Assembly: GCA_015847255.1 (NCBI GenBank)
Contig: JADLZK010009198.1
Coordinates: forward strand, 124,001-188,000
Origin: Hyparrhenia diplandra
Taxonomy: Eukaryota; Streptophyta; Magnoliopsida; Poales; Poaceae
Reading direction: 5' to 3'
Length of the DNA: 64,000 nucleotides
Shown here: in pieces, positions 10,461-22,390 of the stretch
Layout of the letters: each line of letters begins with the position of its first letter
Position numbering within the stretch: position 1 is the first letter of the stretch
The notes under the pieces: model-generated
Seen by the model: only the letters and a program-made list of their open reading frames with translations
Databases searched by the model: none
Told to the model about the DNA's origin: nothing
Position numbers and translations under genes: made by a program

Positions 10461-12612
10461 ATGGCTCACGCTAGCCCCGGGACTGATACCTCAACAGATC
10501 TAGATACTGACCAGAAGAATCAAATGGTACTTACTGTTTAGTGTTTCTTTTTTTTTTTTTGGGTTGATGGTCAGTGCATTACTAAAACATCAGATGGTTA
10601 TTTTTTTTAAAAAAAAAAAAAATCTAGACATACCATAACATTGACGTGAGTAGAACCTGTAAGTATTGTGATAATCATGTCTTTTAAAACTTTTATGTAT
10701 CAAATCCTATTTTTTTAAAAAAAAAAATTAGATGGTTATTTGTCCATTCTGATGATATTGTCATGTCAACCGAAGCAATTAATTTGCTTTCAAGTAACGT
10801 TACTTGTATTCTTGATATATACTGAGCTTGTTTACTTATCAGTTGGAACTAGGGCAGCTTGTATCCCTTACAGCTTCCGATTCAGGCAACAAATCAAAGG
10901 ATAAGCTAGGTCAAAAGGTATTAAAATTCTACACATTCACTGAAGCGATCATCTGATGATCCTGTTGTTACAGACTGATCTTTTTCCTGACTTAATGGTA
11001 GGCACTCCGCCGTCTGGCACAAAACCGTGAAGCTGCTAGGAAAAGCCGTCTAAGAAAGAAGGTAGTTGCATGTATCTGATGGTGGATAGTATTTTCCTTG
11101 TGCACAAGGACTACTCTGAAATTATAAAATCTTCCAATTTATTCATCTTCAGGCATATGTCGAGCAACTTGAGAACAGCAGGCTGAAACTTAGTCAATTG
11201 GAGCAGGAGCTCCAGCGTGCACGGCAACAAGTATGGTCATCATGTACTCATCTTCTGAATTTTGGTTTCGACAAGATCTGCAGTTCCTGTTGAACAAACT
11301 GTTTTCTTTTTGTTCAGGGCATTTTTATTCCTACTCCAGGAGACCAGTCTCATTCAACTAGTGAAAATGGTAATTTACTGTTTTTTGTTTATTTCAAATG
11401 TTTAGATCACACTGGTCAGTATCCTGAACTAAACAGTTATCCATATTTCTAGGTGCTTTGACATTTGACATGGACTATGCTAGATGGCAAGACGATCACA
11501 ATAAGCTGATAGATGAACTGAGGGCTGCACTCAATGCACATGCCAGTGACGATGATCTTCGGCGTATTATCGATAGCATCATGGCACATTACCGCGAAGC
11601 TTTCAGGCTTAAGGGTGTAGCAGCCAAGGGAGATGCTTTCCACGTGCTGTCAGGAATGTGGAAGACCCCTGTCGAGAGGTGTTTTATGTGGTTAGGTGGA
11701 TTTCGACCGTCAGAGATTGTAAAGGTTTATGGTCTCTGTCACTTGCTCCTATTGGCTATGGCATCAATGTACTTCAAAGCTGAAATGCTTTCCGGTTTCT
11801 TTTTATGCAGTTGCTTGCAAGTCATCTGGAACCCCTTACTGAACAGCAGCTTGCAAGTATGTACAGCCTGCAACAGTCCTCGCAACAAGCTGAAGAGGGT
11901 CTTTCACATGGGGTGAGAGCACTGCAACAGTCGGTTACAGAAACCCTTGCATCAGGATCCCTGTATCCTGCTGGTTCTTCTGGTAACGCTGCAGATTGCT
12001 CGGGGCAGATGGCGGCGGCAGTTGGGAAGCTTGGCACTCTACAAAGCTTCCTACAGGAGGTACACAACACATTCTGCAGACCATGGAATTTGCCCCTTAG
12101 GCCTTGTTTAGATGGCAAATATTTAGAACCGAATGTCACATCAGAACCAAGACGTTTCGTTTGTTAGTGGTAAATATCATCCTACCATTTGCAGGCTAAC
12201 GATCTGCAAAAGAATCGTCTGAACAGATGTACATCTAAACTGTGTAATTAGTTATTTTTTTTACCTACATTTGCTTCCAAACAGTGACTATTTTGGTGTA
12301 TTTAATGTGATCTGATGGGAAAGTCTGAAAAAGGTTGAAACTTTAGGCATCTAAACAAGGCCTTAGTTATATGTTCTTTCTTGTCGATTGATGTCTTGTA
12401 AATGGTAAATTTGCAGAACCAAGTCTCTCTCTTCTCTGTTTTCTTTAAAGATCTCGTATTTGCAGGCTGACGATCTGCGAAGGCAGACTCTTGAACAGAT
12501 GCAGCGCATACTGACCACCCGCCAATCTGCAAGAGCACTGCTGGCAATCAGTGACTATCTTTCCCGGCTACGCGCTCTGAGTTCCCTCTGGATTGCACGA
12601 CCACGGGAATAA
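10461..12612 (+). CDS. TGA-class bZIP transcription factor (TGA2-like)
   Basis: Nuclear bZIP factor of the TGA class, known in the family to bind TGACG (as-1) elements and to work with NPR1 in salicylate-dependent defence. Eight coding exons with GT-AG borders: 10461-10526, 10843-10917, 11002-11061, 11153-11230, 11318-11369, 11453-11724, 11811-12059, 12466-12612, giving about 332 residues, the usual length of the short TGA2 form. The basic region NREAARKSRLRKK (about residues 55-67) leads into a leucine zipper with YVEQLENSRLKLSQLEQEL. The DOG1-type C-terminal domain follows, with HYREAFRLKG, HVLSGMWKTPVERCF, WLGGFRPSE and a terminal SDYLSRLRALSSLW. The ATG at 10461 matches the MADxSP-type start of rice homologues. 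No frameshift was seen. The last intron holds a Tourist MITE (12100-12362). It converges on GSA, about 500 bp away. Confidence 0.95.
12100..12362. mobile_element. Tourist-like MITE in the last intron of the bZIP gene
   Basis: A 263-bp element bounded by GGCCTTGTTTAGATG and its inverse CATCTAAACAAGGCC, with the 3-bp target duplication TTA on both sides (12097-12099 and 12363-12365). Termini and duplication are those of PIF/Harbinger-derived Tourist MITEs. Internally, 12188-12229 copies the acceptor and start of the gene's own last exon. Confidence 0.9.
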
Positions 12613-13110
12613 ATTCAGCTGGCTCACAAATTGTTCATCGCCGGTGGTGGGTTGGGGCCTTGGGCTGGGTGGGTTGGTGAACAGGAATTTTACTCATCTC
12701 TTACTCTTACCATCGTGTACAAGAATGTAAAATGGGATCTTTGTGCACAGTAATTTGTATCAAATGGGTCTAATTAAGGAGTTCCATGCGTTGCTGATGT
12801 CTTGGTGGGCGCGGTTGTGGTTGCTCGCTCTGCTTTGCTCCTTGCATCATTGCATATAGCCATATACCCCACCCACGCAACACAACAGCTGAGCACAAGG
12901 ATGAACTCTATATCTGAATATCAGTATCAACCGTAATTGTGGACCAGAGATTTATTGCCATTGCAAAAACAAGACACTAATTCAGAAAGAGGGAGCTACA
13001 AAAGCTGTCTTGCTGCTGCACAATACAAAACCTCAGAAACATATAGAACTAAGAATACAAGAAGGTAAGAAAGGAGAAAAATGCTCTCTGCATACTTTGT
13101 AGCAGAACCC
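12613..13110. other. convergent intergenic region with two 3' ends
   Basis: About 500 bp between the stop codons of the bZIP gene (+) and GSA (-). It must hold both 3' untranslated regions. No other gene is visible. Confidence 0.6.
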
Positions 13111-15663
13111 CTATATCCGCTTCAGAACCTTCTCAGCAGCCTCAATGGTCTTCTCGATGTCCTGGGAGGTGTGCGCCAAGCTGGTGAAACCCGCCTCAAA
13201 CTGTGAGGGCGCAAAGTACACACCCTCTTCCAGCATGCCACGGTAGAACCTTCCAAACTTCTCAGTGTCACTCTTCTTGGCATCACCGAAGTTGTGGACG
13301 GGTCCAGCAGTGAAGAAAAAGCCAAACATTCCTCTGATTTGTCCTCCGCACATCTCGTGTCCCGTTTTCGCACCCACATCCAATATCCCACGAACGAGTT
13401 CACCAGTGATCTTGTCCAAGTATTCATAGGTGCCCGGCTCTGTCAGACGCTTGAGTGTGTGAATTCCAGCAGTCATGGCTAGAGGGTTTCCACTGAGAGT
13501 TCCTGCCTGGTACATTGGTCCTGCGGGGGCAACCATCTCCATGATATCCCTTCTCCCACCATAGGCACCAACAGGGAGCCCACCCCCAATAATCTTACCC
13601 AAGGTTGTCACGTCAGGTGTGATCCCGAAGTACTCTTGAGCTCCACCGTAAGCCAGACGGAAACCGGTCATCACTTCATCAAAGACCAGGAGTGCACCAT
13701 CCTGTTTGGTCAAGTCACGGAGAGCATTGAGGAAACCAGGTTGTGGAGGAATGAAACCAGCATTGCCAACAACTGGCTCGAGGAAGACAGCAGCAACCTC
13801 CCCTTTGTTGTCCTCGAACAATTTCTTCACTGCCTCAACATCGTTGTAAGGTGCTGTTAGAGTCTCATAGGTGGCCCCTTGGGGACACCAGGGAGTCTGG
13901 GAGGCCAAGGGTGGCAACACCACTGCCAGCTTTGACAAGGAAGGAATCAGCATGGCCATGGTAGCAGCCTTCAAACTTGATAATCTTCTCCCGCCCAGTG
14001 AATGCACGCACAAGGCGGAGTGCTCCCATGCAGGCTTCTGTCCCTGAATTGACAAAGCGGACCATTTCGACACTTGGTACAGCAGAGATGACCATCTCAG
14101 CCAATATATTCTCCAGCAAACATGGAGCACCAAAGCTAGTTCCTTTCTTCAGAGTTTCAATCAAAGCAGCATTCACCTGAATCAAACAAGATATAAGTAT
14201 GATGATTTGAAATTAACTTTGTCAATTCTCAACCAAGCTTAAGCCATATGTTGTCGAATCAAATATAGTATCTTTTTCCCCCAATATTCAATAGTGGTTC
14301 AAAAAATCATGCTAAAAGTTGACAAATATTTGAAGGTGAAGTAAAGCTATCATGGATTTCACCAGTTTGATTTACAAAATCAGACCAAGAAAATTTTATG
14401 ATACATATAGAGGTTCAGAAATTTTAGTACATTCACAAACAGGATGGAGATTAGTCCAATAATCCAATAAAGTATTATACAAAAATTGAAGTAAACTGCT
14501 CTATCAACTATCATAAAAGAACATTATAGGATAGGAAAACACAGAAGCAAATCAAAGATTGATTAACAAAAGAATTATAATGAAATACTTCATATTCACA
14601 TAACACATATCAGCCAGGAACCAACATATCCAATTATGTACCTTATCATCTGCATGACCAATGATTGCAGGACCCCAGGAACCAACATAATCAATGTATT
14701 CATTCCCATCAACATCCCACATTCGAGAACCCTTTACAGAGTCGAACACTATAGGCTGCCCACCAACAGATTTGAAGGCACGGACTGGTGAATTAACACC
14801 TCCAGGCATCATCTCCTGAGAAACAGTGAACATCAGTTAATAAAACATCCAGAACTCAATCAAATGGTAAAAGATCCTAACACTGGCCATGGAGACGATA
14901 CAATCAGAGTTGTACTGACAAGTCACATTTTATGCAGTTTATTACAGGTACAGATTCAGGACTAAAGCATGACTCACAAAGAAATGGCTATTAATAACTG
15001 CATAAAGTATGGTATTTGACCGGTTTGTCGCATCAAAAGTAATGCTTGCAGCACCTAGGTAATCCTATCTCAGTAGGATTGCTTACAGAGGGGATTGCTT
15101 TCATTTGCATGGCTGTTTCATGTGCCAATTGGGTCCAAGGGCGTAGTTGACCTTACCAAGCTCACAATGCCGGCCCCATTCCAGACCCTTTCCCATCCCC
15201 CGGTTTCCATGTCCCAAGCCCGTCTTTGACAATCCACCTCTTACTGCGTTACCACCAAACCCATTGGCGGAAATACAGAAAGAGAAAAGCGAACCGATTG
15301 ACCACAATTTCCACAACAACCACGAACAAGGGTACGCATTTCCCAGCTGACCGCAAGCAACGTCTTCTTCTTCCGAATTCACGCCTCAAAAGGCACAAGG
15401 CTCCCCGGAAACGAAGGGGGACCATGACGGACGGCATCGAGGCGTCGCAGAGCGAAGGAATCAGAGAGAGAGAGGACGGACGGTACCTTGGCAGCGTTGA
15501 AGATCTCCTCGGACTTCTGCACCGTGTACGCCTTCTCGCCCTTCTCGAGGGATATCGCGGCCCGCACCACCGACAGCCGAGCGCGGCGCCCCGTCGAGGC
15601 CATCCTCGGCGCGGCCGGCCGGGCCGAGATCCCGGACGCCACGGCGGCGGCTGCTCCGGCCAT
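13111..15663 (-). CDS. GSA: glutamate-1-semialdehyde 2,1-aminomutase, chloroplast
   Basis: PLP enzyme of the plastid C5 pathway converting glutamate-1-semialdehyde to 5-aminolevulinate, the precursor of chlorophyll and heme. Three exons: 15487-15663, 14642-14815, 13111-14176, about 472 residues if the frame were continuous. Residues 1 to about 35 (MAGAAAAVASG..., rich in Ala, Ser, Arg) are a transit peptide. Then come MPGGVNSPVRAFKSVGG, the PLP-phosphate region FVNSGTEACMGALRLVR, the class-III motif LLVFDEVMTGFR, the lysine loop TTLGKIIGGGLPVG and the C-terminal FEAGFTSLAHT. The frame breaks in exon 3: around 13877-13895 two homopolymers (CCCC and GGG on the plus strand) are each one base shorter than the family sequence needs, so the protein shifts after VATLGLPDS and resumes correctly at GATYETLTAP. 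Otherwise it is almost rice-like. A sequencing error is as likely as a true null allele. Start chosen at MAG, as in rice. Confidence 0.93.
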
Positions 15664-17319
15664 GCTTGTGTTCGTCTCGTCTCGCGCGAGGTCGAGGTGG
15701 AGGAGATGAGGGGGGATAAGAAATTCCACAGGGGTTTGGTGCGATTGGGTCTTAAGAGCTAGGCCGGGCCCACCAAAGCACGATTGGGTCTTCTCTGTAC
15801 TTCTTTTTCTTTTTCTTTTTCTTTTTTACCCCACCCTTCAAGCGAGATAGCTGGCGGCGCTTACGTTCGGCCTTGCGTGCCCTGGGCCGAAAGTTTTGTG
15901 CCACATCGTTTGGCTAGCACTGGGCGACGAGTTTAAAAGGTGGCCTGTGGGCCTCTGCTTTGCCTCCGCATTAGGCGGGTAGGCGTAGGTTAAGTTACAG
16001 TACAGGCCTTCGGGGCATTGATGTTGATGTTGGACCTTGATGTAAGGCTGTACTGTAAACTTCCATGCTGTAAATGTAATGTAAGAAACTGTATGTATAT
16101 AATAAAAAATATTTTTGTCCAAATTGCACTCCAGAACCATCCATGGGCGACGACCAAATCAGAAATATTTTTTTTTGTAGAAAATTGCAATCCGAAACCA
16201 TGGGCCAGAACCAAATCCTGGGGGCAGCCAAGGACCGAGCCAGGTGTAGCGGACGAATTGACAAAATGTGAGCAGATTTCCTACAACATCGAAAACATGG
16301 ACAAACTGCTTAAGACTTGGAAATTTTTAATGTTTATTATTATAATAGTTTTTTTTGGAATTGTCAACAAAGTAGCAACATTTACAGAACCAAATTAGTT
16401 ACATTATTAAATCAACTGTGATTAATAAACAAGCAGCTGCCACAAAAAAAAGTGCCTGAACTCGTCCGTTGTTACTTGTTAGAAAGCTCGGAGAGAAAGA
16501 AAAAAAGAAGAAGAAACCACATGTCCAGACTGACCTAAACTCTTCAAGAACAGCAGAAACAGCGACCTGCCTTCTTGTGCTTTCACATTTCGCGAAAGAC
16601 TTAAGGGGACTTGCTGGTGTGAAACATGAAGCACGTCAAGCAAGCATCAGGAAGCAAGCACGGACCTTAACATAGTATCTAGCAGATATGTTAATCTAAT
16701 GAACTGAGACTTGTGTGCACCTGATTATCCAGTCAATGATGCTAAGTGGTGTGCACCTGTACACGGAGCTCCTTTTCAAGATTTTCTATCCAGCATTTGC
16801 CAAACACCGTTGACTAGAGAGGCACTGCAACGATATAGTCCAATAAGTGCCTTTCATTCGCCTTTCCAGGAAGTTGCCAGGATTGATTCATTCACTTCGT
16901 TTCCACAAGCACTGCATGTTTCATAAACATTTTCAGTGGTGAAACATCAAGCAACGACTATACAAGCCATAGAAACTGTTTTTAAGAAACATATGATATG
17001 TAATAAATGTATCGTTTTTTTTTTTGTGAAATAAACTTTGCCCAGACGTCATGATCCAATTGACCATAATACAGACGTCACCAATAGGATAAAAGTCCTT
17101 TCAGAACCTATTTGGCCAGACTTGTAATGGCATGACCAAAAATCAGACTTATTTCTTTGGCAAATATGTTATTAAATTCTACACAGGCAGCAACGACTTC
17201 AGGGTCAATGGTACAGAGATAACTCGGTGTGCCCTCAGGCCTCAACCACCTCATCAGCATTCCTCATTTGCATTGCTACGAGAGAGAGACAATAGACAAC
17301 CAAAAGGAGAAAAAACACT
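15664..17319. other. GSA promoter side and NLR upstream region
   Basis: Divergent intergenic region. It includes a CTTTTT-type pyrimidine tract at about 15801-15828 just upstream of GSA, and a diverged tandem pair at about 16106-16216 in which AATATTTTT...AATTGCA.TCC.AAACCAT occurs twice. No further gene is supported. Open frames here are short and overlap on both strands. Confidence 0.5.
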
Positions 17320-20300
17320 ATGGCGATTGGAGAGGTTGTACTGTCTGCCTTCATGCAGGCACTCTTTGAGAAAGTGCTTGCTGCTACCATCGGAGAGCTG
17401 AAATTCCCTCAAGACGTCACTGAAGAACTGCATAACTTATCGAGCATCCTGTCAACAATTCAATCTCATGTTGAAGATGCGGAGGAGCGGCAATTGAAGG
17501 ATAAGAGTGCACGCAGCTGGCTTGCCAAGCTCAAGGGTGTTGCGGATGAGATGGATGACTTGCTTGATGAGTATGCAGCTGAGACTCTGCGATCCAAACT
17601 AGAAGGTCCATCCAACCATGAACATCTGAAGAAGGTTAGAAGCTGTTTCTGCTGTTTTTGGTTAAATAATTGTTTATTTAACCATAAGATAGTGCAGCAA
17701 ATAAGGAAGATTGAGGGGAAACTAGATAGACTTATCAAAGAAAGACAGATTATTGGTCCAAACATGAACAGTGGGACCGACAGGCAGAAGATAAAGGAGA
17801 GGCCGGAAACAAGTTCACTGATCGATGACTCAAGTGTGTTTGGAAGAGAAGAAGAGAAAGAAACCATTGTGAAGATGTTGCTGGCCCCCAATAGTAACTC
17901 AGGCCATGCCAACCTTTCTATTATTCCCATAGTGGGCATGGGGGGACTAGGAAAGACGACTCTAACACAGCTCATCTACAATGATGAAAGAGTAAAGGAG
18001 CACTTCCAGTTAAGGGTGTGGTTGTGTGTTTCCGAAAATTTTGATGAGATGAAGCTTACCAAGGAAACTATTGAATCAGTTACTAGTGGGTTCTCATCAG
18101 CCACAACAAACATGAACCTGCTTCAAGAAGACCTCTCAAAAAAGCTGCAAGGTAAAAGATTTCTTCTAGTCCTTGATGATGTATGGAATGAGGATCCTGA
18201 AAAATGGGACAGATATCGCTGTGCTCTAGTTAGCGGTGGAAAGGGAAGCAGGATTATAATTACCACACGAAACAAAAATGTGGGGATACTAATGGGCGGG
18301 ATGACTCCTTACCATCTAAAGGAGCTATCAAACAATGATTGCTGGCAGTTGTTCAAGAAACACGCATTTGTAGAAGGTGACTCCAGTTCACACCCAGAAT
18401 TGGAAATAATAGGCAGGGACATTGTGAAGAAATTGAAAGGCCTGCCACTAGCTGCAAAAGCAGTAGGCAGTTTACTATGTACCAGGTATGCAGAGGAAGA
18501 TTGGAAGAAAATATTAAAGAGTGAAATATGGGAATTGCCATCAGACAGGAACAACATATTGCCAGCTCTGAGATTGAGTTATACCCATTTGCCAGCCACA
18601 CTGAAGCAATGTTTTGCATTTTGTTCAGTGTTTCCCAAAGATTATGTCTTTGAGAAAAGAAGGTTGGTTCAAATCTGGATGGCCCTTGGGTTCATTCAGC
18701 CTCAAGGAAGGAGAGAGATTGAAGAAATTGGGAGTGGCTACTTTGATGAATTACAAAGCAGATCATTCTTCCAATGTCACAAAAGTGGATATGTAATGCA
18801 TGATGCCATGCATGACCTAGCACAGTCTATCTCAATTGATGAATGCCTAAGATTGGATGAAGGACTAAGACTGCATGATCCCCCACACAGCAGCAGCCCT
18901 GCAAGAAGTGCCAAGCATCTATCATTCTCTTGTGACAACAGAAGCCAGACCCCATTTGAAGCTTTCCTTGGATTTGAGAGAGCTCGGACACTTTTACTAC
19001 TAAATGGATACAAATCCATAACAAGCTCTATACCCAGTGATCTGTTCCTCAAGTTGAAGTACCTTCATGTGCTTGATCTGAACCGACGAGACATTACTGA
19101 GCTGCCTGATTCTATCTGCAACTTAAAATTGCTTCGATATTTGAATCTTTCAGGCACTGGAATAGCAATGTTGCCTTCATCAATTGGTAGGCTCTTCAGC
19201 CTGCAAACACTGAAGTTGCAAAACTGCAATGCACTAGATTACCTCCCAAAGACCATAACCAATCTCGTAAATCTTAGATGGCTAGAAGCAAGGACAGAGT
19301 TGATCACTGGTATAGCTGGAATAGGGAACTTGACTTGCCTTCAACAGCTGGAGGAATTTGTTGTCCGTAAGGACAAAGGATACAAGATCACTGAATTGAA
19401 GGCGATGAAGGGGATCACAGGACATATCTGCATTAAGAATCTTGAGAGCGTGGCTAGTGTGGAAGAGGCTAATGAAGCTTTGCTAATGAAGAAGAGAAAC
19501 ATCAACAATTTACACCTTATATGGTCTGAAAGGAGGCGTTTGACTTCAAAAACAGCAGATAAAGACATAAAGATACTTGAACACCTCCAACCACATCATG
19601 AACTCAGCGAGCTGACAGTCGAGGCCTTTGCAGGCTTATATTTTCCAAATTGGTTAAGTAAACTAACTCAGTTGCAAACCATCCACCTGTCTGACTGTAC
19701 AAACTGTTCAGTTCTACCAGCGCTTGGAGTACTCCCCTTACTCAAGTTTTTAGATATTGGGGGTTTCCATGCCATTGTTCACATCAACCAAGAGTTTTCA
19801 GGGACCAGTGAAGTCAAGGGGTTTCCATCACTGAAGGAACTCATATTTGAAGATATGTCTAACCTAAAAGGTTGGCCTTCTGTACAAGATGGTCAGTTGC
19901 TTCCAATGCTCACAGAACTTGCAGTGACTGAGTGCCCACTACTAGAAGAATTCCCATCTTTCCCACCATCAGTAGTGAAGCTCAAAATTTCTGAAACAGG
20001 GTTCGTTATTCTTCCAGAAATACATACGCCAAGCTCTCAAGTTTCATCATCATTGGTATGCCTACAGATTCACCAGTGCCCAAATCTTACATCATTAGAG
20101 CAAGGACTGCTTTGCCAGAAATTATCAGCACTCCAAGAATTAACCATCACAGGTTGCCCAGAATTAACTCACCTGCCAGTTGAAGGATTCAGAGCCCTGA
20201 CTGCTCTCAAGAGTATTCATATCTATGATTGTCCGAAACTGAAACCATCCCAACAGCATAGTTTGCTGCCCTCCATGCTTGAAGATCTACGCATCAGCTC

Positions 20301-20715
20301 GTGCCCCAATCTAATCAATCCTCTTCTTCAAGAGATTGATGAGATATCCTCAATGATAAATCTTGCCATAACTAATTGTGCCAGCCTTCAATATTTTCCA
20401 GTAAAGCTTCCTGCCACTCTGAAAAAGTTGGAGATCTTCCATTGTAGCAACCTAAGATGCTTGCCTCCTGGCATAGAAGTAGCATCTTGTTTGGCAGCTA
20501 TGACCATTTTGAACTGTCCTCTTATACCAAACTTGCCAGAACAGGGCCTGCCACAATCACTGAAAGAATTGTACATCAAAGAATGCCCACTGCTAACAAA
20601 GAGCTGCAAAGAAAATGATGGTGAAGATTGGCCTAAAATTTCTCATGTACCAACCATAGAGATTGAAGATGATAGTACCATGACCGACTGGAGCATAAGA
20701 AGAACATTATTATAA
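17320..20715 (+). CDS. CC-NBS-LRR (NLR) disease-resistance protein, RGA type
   Basis: Single-exon intact gene of 1131 residues encoding a cytoplasmic/nuclear immune receptor of the coiled-coil NLR class, an ATP-driven switch sensing pathogen effectors. The N-terminal coiled coil (about 1-170) includes an EDVID-like stretch (DEMDDLLDEYAAE). The NB-ARC follows: P-loop GMGGLGKTT at residues 206-214, kinase-2 FLLVLDDVW, RNBS-B GSRIIITTR, GLPLAAKA, RNBS-D QCFAFCSVFPKDY and an intact MHD at 493-495 (VMHDAMHDLA). From about residue 540 to the end are leucine-rich repeats, first regular (LKYLHVLDLN, LKLLRYLNLSGT) then the irregular C-terminal type with repeated CPxL units. All switch motifs are present and no stop or frameshift is seen, so it looks functional. 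The ATG at 17320 opens the conserved MAxGEVVLSAFxQALFEKV start. It is solitary here, with no second NLR in the window. Confidence 0.96.
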   Translation: MAIGEVVLSAFMQALFEKVLAATIGELKFPQDVTEELHNLSSILSTIQSHVEDAEERQLKDKSARSWLAKLKGVADEMDDLLDEYAAETLRSKLEGPSNHEHLKKVRSCFCCFWLNNCLFNHKIVQQIRKIEGKLDRLIKERQIIGPNMNSGTDRQKIKERPETSSLIDDSSVFGREEEKETIVKMLLAPNSNSGHANLSIIPIVGMGGLGKTTLTQLIYNDERVKEHFQLRVWLCVSENFDEMKLTKETIESVTSGFSSATTNMNLLQEDLSKKLQGKRFLLVLDDVWNEDPEKWDRYRCALVSGGKGSRIIITTRNKNVGILMGGMTPYHLKELSNNDCWQLFKKHAFVEGDSSSHPELEIIGRDIVKKLKGLPLAAKAVGSLLCTRYAEEDWKKILKSEIWELPSDRNNILPALRLSYTHLPATLKQCFAFCSVFPKDYVFEKRRLVQIWMALGFIQPQGRREIEEIGSGYFDELQSRSFFQCHKSGYVMHDAMHDLAQSISIDECLRLDEGLRLHDPPHSSSPARSAKHLSFSCDNRSQTPFEAFLGFERARTLLLLNGYKSITSSIPSDLFLKLKYLHVLDLNRRDITELPDSICNLKLLRYLNLSGTGIAMLPSSIGRLFSLQTLKLQNCNALDYLPKTITNLVNLRWLEARTELITGIAGIGNLTCLQQLEEFVVRKDKGYKITELKAMKGITGHICIKNLESVASVEEANEALLMKKRNINNLHLIWSERRRLTSKTADKDIKILEHLQPHHELSELTVEAFAGLYFPNWLSKLTQLQTIHLSDCTNCSVLPALGVLPLLKFLDIGGFHAIVHINQEFSGTSEVKGFPSLKELIFEDMSNLKGWPSVQDGQLLPMLTELAVTECPLLEEFPSFPPSVVKLKISETGFVILPEIHTPSSQVSSSLVCLQIHQCPNLTSLEQGLLCQKLSALQELTITGCPELTHLPVEGFRALTALKSIHIYDCPKLKPSQQHSLLPSMLEDLRISSCPNLINPLLQEIDEISSMINLAITNCASLQYFPVKLPATLKKLEIFHCSNLRCLPPGIEVASCLAAMTILNCPLIPNLPEQGLPQSLKELYIKECPLLTKSCKENDGEDWPKISHVPTIEIEDDSTMTDWSIRRTLL

Positions 20716-21648
20716 ACACATCATAGCAACACAACAGAGTACGGACTAGATGAATCTTCACCTACTGTTTCACACACATAACAGCAAGCTCAAAAAATAT
20801 TCTTGGCAAATAGCTGCATACTCATTTTTCCATCAATTTTGTACGCTGCGCATACTTATGCTTGAAACTTTATATGTCAAGCAGTAATCATAAAGAACCA
20901 ATATACAAACCTGCAGAATATCAGCTGCAATGTAGTACTTGCAAGATTTAAACCTTTGTGTTTGACAAGTAGCAGTATATCTAAGAATAATGCAACTAGA
21001 AATAGTCATTTACAGTACAACAAGCAAACTAAAATGAAACAACAATCATGAAAACCTAATGTTTAATGTTTTCAAAAAAGCCTGTCGGCAACAGTTTACT
21101 TCAGATCACCAACCATGGCTAAGTCATATCTTCTCAGGGAAAACCAAAAGAGGTTTTAACTGTGTTACGAAAGCAAGTTCCCCATGCGTGCATAGCAACA
21201 AGTTTACAACATCAACATAAAGTACCCAGGGTACTAACACATTTATCAAAATGTTGATAATAGTATCTCATACTTCATTATTGAATTTAGGGCAGCTCGC
21301 TGTTGAATATATAAGATCTGCAATTCTGTTCAGCAAAAATAATTATTCTGATTTCTCATTTGCATACTTCTTTTCTTCATTTACAGATCTTCATTTGAAT
21401 TATGAATGCTGCTTCAAGAGCATTATACCTTATAGGTTCCATACACCAAATGTATGAATCTACAACTTAGATGGTTCAATCAACACTTCTCAAGAAAATA
21501 AGGTATTTTCACTAGACAACATGAAAACAAGAATGCTGGCAAGTAGCCATGTCAGTTAATTTCTTCTGTGTAACCACATTCCAATCATCAGGAAGCTGTG
21601 CCTCTGATAGTACTGACATGTCAAAGTGTTATATCGCGGATCGCCTAG

Positions 21649-21694
21649 TTTTTTTTTTTTTTTTTTTGGTTTTTTTTTTTTTTTTTTTTTTTTT
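21649..21694. repeat. poly-T tract
   Basis: Two T runs separated by GG. On the minus strand this could be the poly-A tail of a retroposed sequence, but no matching target duplication was found. Confidence 0.85.
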
Positions 21695-22275
21695 GAGGAC
21701 TTTTATGGTGCTTGTAAGGCTAGCCTGAACATTTGTATTGCAAAACTGAGCAAATTAGGAGGCAAGCAGAAGTTACAGGGTGTAAGGTACTACACTTATC
21801 CTCAAATTTCCATCTACTTTCTCTTCTTGTGCCCCATGAACTGTGAACACTATCATTTCACAAAGTATATCCCTCTTGTACTCATCAACTAGTCAAATGT
21901 GTGACATGTGTCATTGCAACTTCCAAGAGCTAAACAGACATTTTTTTCGGGTAAAAACCATGTTACCTCCCGTGATGGGAATGGACACATCTAATTGTAA
22001 AATTTGTAGTACAAAGATTTTTTAATAACTATTCTATTTAACTCTAATGGGATTTTCACCTAGAATCTGGTAGACTCTGAGAGAGAGAGAGAGAGAGAGA
22101 GAGCAAAGTTGGTCGACTAATTGCCACCATCCCTAATGCAACAAATGCTAGTAATAAGCACGCAGCCTAGAGAACGGCAGAGAGCACTCAATAGCGCCAT
22201 TCCAAAATACGGTTGGAGGAATGCCATGGGGATTACGGGTTTACTTACGGATCAGCATGCGGCGAATCCGCGATA

Positions 22276-22278
<3 letters not shown>

Positions 22279-22306
<28 letters not shown>
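22279..22306. repeat. (GA)n microsatellite
   Basis: Uninterrupted GA dinucleotides, about 28 bases, within a GC-richer segment upstream of the small frame at 22391. A second GA run is at 22079-22103. Confidence 0.95.
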
Positions 22307-22310
<4 letters not shown>

Positions 22311-22390
22311 GCTCACCGTCGTCTCGAAGCCAAAGGAGCATTGCAGATTCGCCCGCAGTTCTCTCTCTCATCCTCCCTGGACTCCAATCT

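Larger units (their letters stand above)
20716..22390. other. intergenic region downstream of the NLR
   Basis: AT-rich sequence with no gene that I can support. It holds a long poly-T block with one GG break (about 21649-21694) and GA microsatellites at 22079-22103 and 22279-22306. Confidence 0.5.
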
